A stretch of DNA of 64,000 nt from Gaertneriomyces semiglobifer (Eukaryota > Chytridiomycota > Chytridiomycetes > Spizellomycetales > Spizellomycetaceae), in NCBI GenBank assembly GCA_025558075.1, contig JAHLKF010000001.1, positions 806,001 through 870,000 on the forward strand. The letters are read 5' to 3'. Positions 59,546 to 64,000 of this stretch are shown here, piece by piece. The notes beneath the pieces are model-generated. The model did not search any database, had not been told where the DNA came from, and was given only the letters and a program-made list of their open reading frames with translations. The translations under genes were made by a program, and so were the position numbers. How positions within the stretch are numbered: position 1 is the stretch's first letter; each line of letters begins with the position of its first letter.

Positions 59546-59667
59546 CTCTCAACATTGTTTATAATGGCTAGACACAGATGTATATAGTGTATGTATATGC
59601 TTCTAGAGTGCTAACAAGCACAACGTTGTCATCCCTAGACTGGTGGCCCAGATGCGCTGTGAGGGGC

Positions 59668-60183
59668 CTAAAACAGGCCAATGAAAGATACGGTGCCCAT
59701 AAAGAAGAGGAAGACGACTAGTGGCGTGAACCACCCATAAGCTGGCCATAGCATCCAGATGGAAGAAACACCGCTCACAACCGCAAAGGCTGTGGCTATC
59801 TGTACAGGCTGTCTTGCCTGCGTCTCCCAGTGCTTTAGATCCGGTCGGGTTCCGGTTCTTATGGGAACGTAGAATTGCAGGTAGAAGAAAACCAATATCC
59901 AGCCAGACATTGACAAGAACAAAAGATAAAACGGAATTCTGAGGACGACGGTATATGTGAGAAATAGAAGGCTTGAGATACTTCAGTCACTTTCATACCC
60001 ATAACCGTAATTTTGGAGTGCGGAGCGAAGGTCAATGAAGTATGCCAACAAAAGCGTAGCGGCTATCCAGCCTAAGGACTCTCCATAACGGATGACTCTG
60101 GTGCGAGGTGTAGAGCGTTCATCGTACGGTCGATCCGAGTTCGGAAGGACGGTGGTTGTCGGTTGGGTAGGCCCGCTGTACAT
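59668..60183 (-). CDS. TMEM128-like membrane protein
   Basis: Small predicted ER/endomembrane protein of about 150 aa with four hydrophobic helices. Exons are about 60183-59999 and 59938-59668, joined to read NYGYG then IPFYLLFLSMSGW. Helices are WIAATLLLAYFIDL, LFLSMSGWILVFFYLQFYV, TAFAVVSGVSSIWMLWPAY and TPLVVFLFFMGTVSFIGLF. The order and the ending WFTPLVVFLFFMGTVSFI match animal TMEM128. The function is unknown. The frame is open upstream of 60183, so an additional 5' exon or a longer N-terminus is possible. It is divergent from TVP23, with under 300 bases between starts, and convergent with RAD52. Confidence 0.75.
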
Positions 60184-60461
60184 GGTGGTTGGCGTTAATG
60201 GAATCACCTTGGGCAGCCTTTGAGGTTCAACGACAACAACGTCGTAGCATGCCGATTCGAATAAGCTGCTGGAGGCGCTGCTCTTTGTTGCGAGCAGACC
60301 TTAACCGGGAGGCGCTAGTCTCACGGAAAGTTTGTCTCCAATGTCTGGAACAAGTTATTTGACGCGAGCTAACTTTAACGGTTAATATTATTGAGGTTGG
60401 GTCTGACTGACCACGATAGAGATCGATCATCAACCATAGCAGCGGCCCTGGACGCTACAAC

Positions 60462-61385
60462 ATGGTATGTTACTGAACCACATTAACCAAGATTTCGCTT
60501 GTCACAGCCCTAGTAGTATTAAGTAGGTTGGAGTTTTGTAGAGTGACCGACAGAATCTTGTGGCCAATGCAGCGCCTTTTGCTGGTGCTGGGGCAGACTT
60601 GGAGGCCGGGACGTTGGACGGTTCCAGGCAGTCAGCGCCTCAACAAGGCATATTTCAGCAATCGAGGTGAGTGAAGCGCTCCACCAACCAATGACCATGA
60701 TGGGGCCCTGTTGTACTGATGACTATCGCTGCCCCCAATTTCATAGTCATCCCACAGCACTGTTTTTCCACCTGTTCTTCCGAACTGCCGCTATCTTGAC
60801 ATATCTGTTCTGTTGGATCTTCACCGATAACTTTGTACTGCAGTTCGTCATCATCGTACTGCTACTAGCATTCGATTTCTGGACAGTTAAGAACATATCC
60901 GGCCGTTTGTTGGTGGGTTTGCGGTGGTGGAATGAGATCAAGGAAGACGGGTCAAACCAATGGATTTTCGAGTCAAGAGAAGTATGGCACGGTGGTATGT
61001 CATGGACTGCTTTCTCGATGCTCATATACCTACCGTTCAGAATCGCATTGTGAACGCCACGGACTCTCGCATCTTCTGGTTCTCACTCTACGCCGCGCCG
61101 GTTGTATGGGGGATTTTGGCGTTCGTCGCGTTAATCCTCTTCAAGTTCACATGGTTGCCTCTGCCGTTAGTTGCAATGTCAATGAGTATGGCGAACGTGA
61201 TCGGCTACACCAAATGTGAAAAGGTAAGGTGCAGTGGTTTACTGGCAGGAATTCTCAGTACTGACACGAGTCTCAAGGATGCCAAGCAAAAGGTGACGAG
61301 TTACATTGCTGGACAATCATCTGTGCAGGGTTTCGTCGGTGGCTTCATATCCAACAGGATTGGAAACCTCTTTGGTGGACGCTAA
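60462..61385 (+). CDS. TVP23: Golgi membrane protein TVP23
   Basis: Conserved late-Golgi/TGN membrane protein involved in vesicle traffic. Exons are 60462-60464 (ATG only), 60542-60666, 60747-60981, 61041-61223 and 61278-61385, giving 217 aa. The family pattern is [22 protein letters not shown], then [41 protein letters not shown] (across a junction) and [15 protein letters not shown] [14 protein letters not shown] at the end. Four membrane helices are visible. The ATG-only first exon was chosen because no other upstream Met is in frame and the donor (GTATGT) and acceptor (TTTTGTAG) are good. Confidence 0.92.
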
Positions 61386-62024
61386 CAATTCCCATAAAAT
61401 ACTACCATTAACTATGTACATTATTACCTGCTAGCCCTGTCAATTTGTGCTGAGTCTCCGAATGGAAAATCTTTGCAGCCAAAAACATGGCGCTTGGCAT
61501 AAATTCTCGTATTGCGCATATCGGAGGCAGTGCCTTCAGATGGAATCAAATGCGTTTATAACGGAACCAAAGCTGTTCACGACAAAGGTTGTTCTTTGCC
61601 TCCGCGTTTGGAGAAGTCCACCGAGAGTCCTTTGAGCTCCTGCGTGTGTGTGAATTTAATGTCCAGCCCGGGAAGCTTGAACGTTCAGTCGGGAGAACTC
61701 AGCGATGTAGCTACGCGATGGCCGTTGCGACTGGCTCCTTTGTTCAAGGTGTCAAAGGAGGAACTCCGGTGGGAAAACAGTGTCGCCCTGGAGAGTTATC
61801 TCCGAAAATAGGAGGGATGGTGAGCTATTTTTAGCATGCTGTGCTCCCTTAGAGAGCGAAGTATCATAATGTTGATGACTTCTCCTTACCGCCAGTGCTA
61901 CTCAAGCAAAACCAATCTTCAGTAGTCTTACCTGCTATTCTGGCCTGCTATTCTGGCATACTGCCTTGCCTACTCCTGAGTCTGCCAAGATAGCCGGTCG
62001 TACCAATATACCCCCGACAACGAC
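61386..62024. promoter_or_regulatory. Tandem intergenic region TVP23 / RasGEF
   Basis: About 640 bases. Open frames of 60-100 codons here overlap in several frames and lack conserved sequence. A direct repeat of CTGCTATTCTGGC lies at about 61931-61957. No gene was recognised. Confidence 0.4.
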
Positions 62025-64000
62025 ATGGCTCAACTGTTGAAAAAGGAGTATGTGTGCTGTGCTTGTTAACTGGTGCTACGTGTTTCTTACTCATCTGTGC
62101 TAGATCAAGGGCATCACTTGTATCGGAAGACAACTTAGCCGGCAATGATTACCTTCTACGGATACAACTTCCAAATGACATGACAACTGTGATACAAGTG
62201 CAGAGCGACATGACGATGTGGGAAATACTGTGCGTCATCAGCTCTAAAAAGCAGCTTACGCCGTCCCAACATGTTGTGAGGGCTGTGTTTTTGGATGGAA
62301 AGTCTGAACCGATTGATGAAGGACGAGTGCTAAATTCATATGTTGGTCTTGAGAGAATAGTACTGCAGAGGAAGAATGGTATGACTGTTTCCTTTCCCAA
62401 ATATGCTCCCCCTACAGAGCGTATACTGATTTTTTTTGTGGAACTCCAGTTCCAGATCCACCTGTTCCGCGTGTACCAAATGGAAGAGGACGTCGAGCAT
62501 CCATTGTAATGAATGCGCCAAAACCTGCCAATATCCGTATGGTATCCGAGGAGTTTCCGAAAACTGTCACGGATGAAGTAGCCCTTGCAATGAGAATTGG
62601 AAACGCGAAGGCTGAAATATCTAAGCGTAGCAAGACACTCAAAACTGCGGCAATGGCTTTACTTTTCAGCAGCAAGAAGTCCCTTTCTGAAAATGGGGAG
62701 GGCTCTCCGATTTCTATGCGGGGTTCTCGTACGCCTTCTGAATTCGAACAAAGTACTTCGTCCATCGGCGGTACTGAGGACAGATATCTCAGTTTACCAC
62801 GTTCGAAAGCCGGTCAAGACTCCCCTGACAGTGAGAAGTCTAGCCCCGCGAGCGTAGAGTCCGACTTGGATACACTTGCATCTAAAGATTACGGAGAAAA
62901 TAGGCTCCCATCCTTACCTTCCTTGCCCCCTTTGCCCACCGGGCGTAGATTCAGTGGGGAAAGTACCAGTGAAACGCCGCGTAATGTTCGCCGTAGCGTC
63001 ACATCGCTTGGGTTAAGCGGATATGGTGGAGAAGATCATTCACGAACAAGCCTAGCATCATCCGCGAGTGTAGCGCTGAGCGGCCCTGAGCTAGACAGAG
63101 CATCTAGTGACCTGGTCGATACCCGGAGTCTTGACATCGGCAGTACGATGGGGCTGGATGGCTCCGATACCCTGTCTCGGGTGGGTTCGCTAGTTGCTCG
63201 CGATCTGACAAGTCGAGAGAAAATGTGAGTAGTGGTAGCTGGGAAGCATCTCGTCTGTACTTACTGATGATCATGTAACAGTCGCAAGCGTACCATATCT
63301 TCTCCCGCCGCGAGTGGGTCCGGGTATGCAACTCTTCGTAGACCTGTGCTGCGAACCAACCGGCAACGATCCAATACAGATGTTCTCACTGGAATTGAGA
63401 CCGCAATTGAACTTGAGAAAGATGGGCAAGCACCCGTAGATTCGCCTGCTAGCTCTGTAGCCACACCCGTTACCCCGGACGATGCAAAGCGTGCAGTTTT
63501 GAAAGTGTCCCTGCCCGATGATCAGACCACAACAATAATGATTCAACCGGAGCTGACAATGGAGACGGTGCTGCTAAATATTTGCCAGAAGCGCCAGTTG
63601 GACTTTGACCAGTACACTCTCGAAGTTCCCCATGCCAATGGCCAGGTGACGATCGAAATGGATCGGCAATTGGGGCATTATATGAATGAGTATGGAATCA
63701 ATGAAGTGAATGTTGTTCGGAAGGAGAAGACCTACAGTACTATGTGCGTCAGCGAAGGAGGACGAGACGTGATGATTTTGCAGCTCATCAGCGGAAAGTA
63801 AGTCGCATTAATACGAAGAGTCTCCCGTGCGCCAACTCTATTGACTTAACCCGATTGAAGGCTTCAGGTCATGGCCGCTACTCCAGAGAAGTTGATTGAA
63901 CGTGTTACTGATGATGCCGAGCAAGGTACTTCAAGTTTTCAACGTGTTTATTTATCGCCTCCTCGCTTGACTAACCACTGGCATACAGACAATCGGTTCT
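62025..64000 (+). CDS. Multi-RBD Ras guanine-nucleotide exchange factor, 3' truncated
   Basis: Exons are 62025-62047, 62104-62378, 62450-63224, 63282-63797, 63861-63925 and 63989 onward; the gene leaves the window. Two ubiquitin-fold domains of the Ras-binding type are visible. The first is near residues 20-95 (DYLLRIQLPNDMTTVIQV to LERIVLQRK); the second is in exon 4 (RAVLKVSLPDDQTTTIMI to NEVNVVRKE). They are separated by a Ser/Pro-rich linker. Exon 5 begins LQVMAATPEKLIERVTDDAEQDN, the start pattern of the RasGEF N-terminal (REM) domain, so a CDC25-type exchange domain is expected beyond the window. It probably activates a Ras/Rap GTPase. The REM call rests on about 25 residues. Confidence 0.75.

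Noticed and set aside
61447..61834. Several 60-100 codon frames between TVP23 and the RasGEF gene
   Set aside because: Overlapping in different frames with no conserved motif or splice partner.
1..64000. tRNA, rRNA, CRISPR or transposon features
   Set aside because: No convincing tRNA arms with a B-box, no repeat-spacer array, and no transposase or reverse-transcriptase motifs were found by eye.

Overview
The window is nuclear DNA of a fungus. It carries about 25 protein genes on both strands, most of them split by short GT-AG introns (usually 50-75 nt), with 5' and 3' gaps of a few hundred bases. Fungal marks are a GT32 Golgi-type glycosyltransferase, a DUF2838 GPC1 acyltransferase, a proteinase K-like secreted subtilase, TVP23, EPL1 and a Q/S-rich single-pass surface protein. 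Two features point away from ascomycete yeasts and favour an early-diverging fungal lineage: a TopBP1-type protein with the long animal-like BRCT layout rather than the four-BRCT Dpb11/Rad4 form, and an apparent CIP2A homologue. The lineage is inferred. I cannot name the species.

Layout. 1-3748 (+): 3' part of a TopBP1-like BRCT protein. 3802-4513 (-): VPS71/ZNHIT1 of the SWR1 complex. 5043-6052 (+): GT32 transferase broken by an in-frame TGA. 6170-7099 (-): orphan protein. 7510-7919 (+): small Myb/SANT protein. 8115-11731 (+): CIP2A-like armadillo plus coiled-coil protein. 12163-14028 (-): LTV1. 15914-20460 (+): large RhoGAP. 20625-23072 (-): signal-anchored surface protein. 24934-26179 (+): subtilase. 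26515-28213 (+): MGS1/WRNIP1. 28527-30302 (-): RUS/DUF647 protein. 30738-34172 (-): EPL1. 34836-36967 (+): two-RRM RGG protein. 37247-38015 (-): cyclophilin A with two starts. 39552-41417 (+): alpha/beta hydrolase. 41920-43323 (+): GPC1. 43566-48718 (-): XRN1. 49747-51889 (+): isovaleryl-CoA dehydrogenase in 15 exons. 52097-55507 (-): exportin-t. 55971-56907 (+): PPIL3 cyclophilin. 57361-59545 (+): RAD52. 59668-60183 (-): TMEM128-like. 60462-61385 (+): TVP23. 62025-end (+): Ras-binding-domain plus RasGEF protein, cut by the window end.

The genes are mostly unrelated housekeeping functions. The main functional cluster is genome maintenance: TopBP1-like, CIP2A-like, MGS1/WRNIP1 and RAD52. In animals CIP2A and TopBP1 form a mitotic complex that protects broken chromosomes. 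Finding candidates for both partners in one fungal locus, about 4.4 kb apart on the same strand, is the most notable observation. Others are the in-frame TGA in the GT32 gene, a cyclophilin gene that appears to encode mitochondrial and cytosolic forms from two ATGs, two genes whose first coding exon is only the ATG, a G-quadruplex-type tract, and telomere-like CCCTGA/CCCTAG motifs in the EPL1/RRM divergent promoter.

No rRNA, tRNA, CRISPR array or transposase was recognised.
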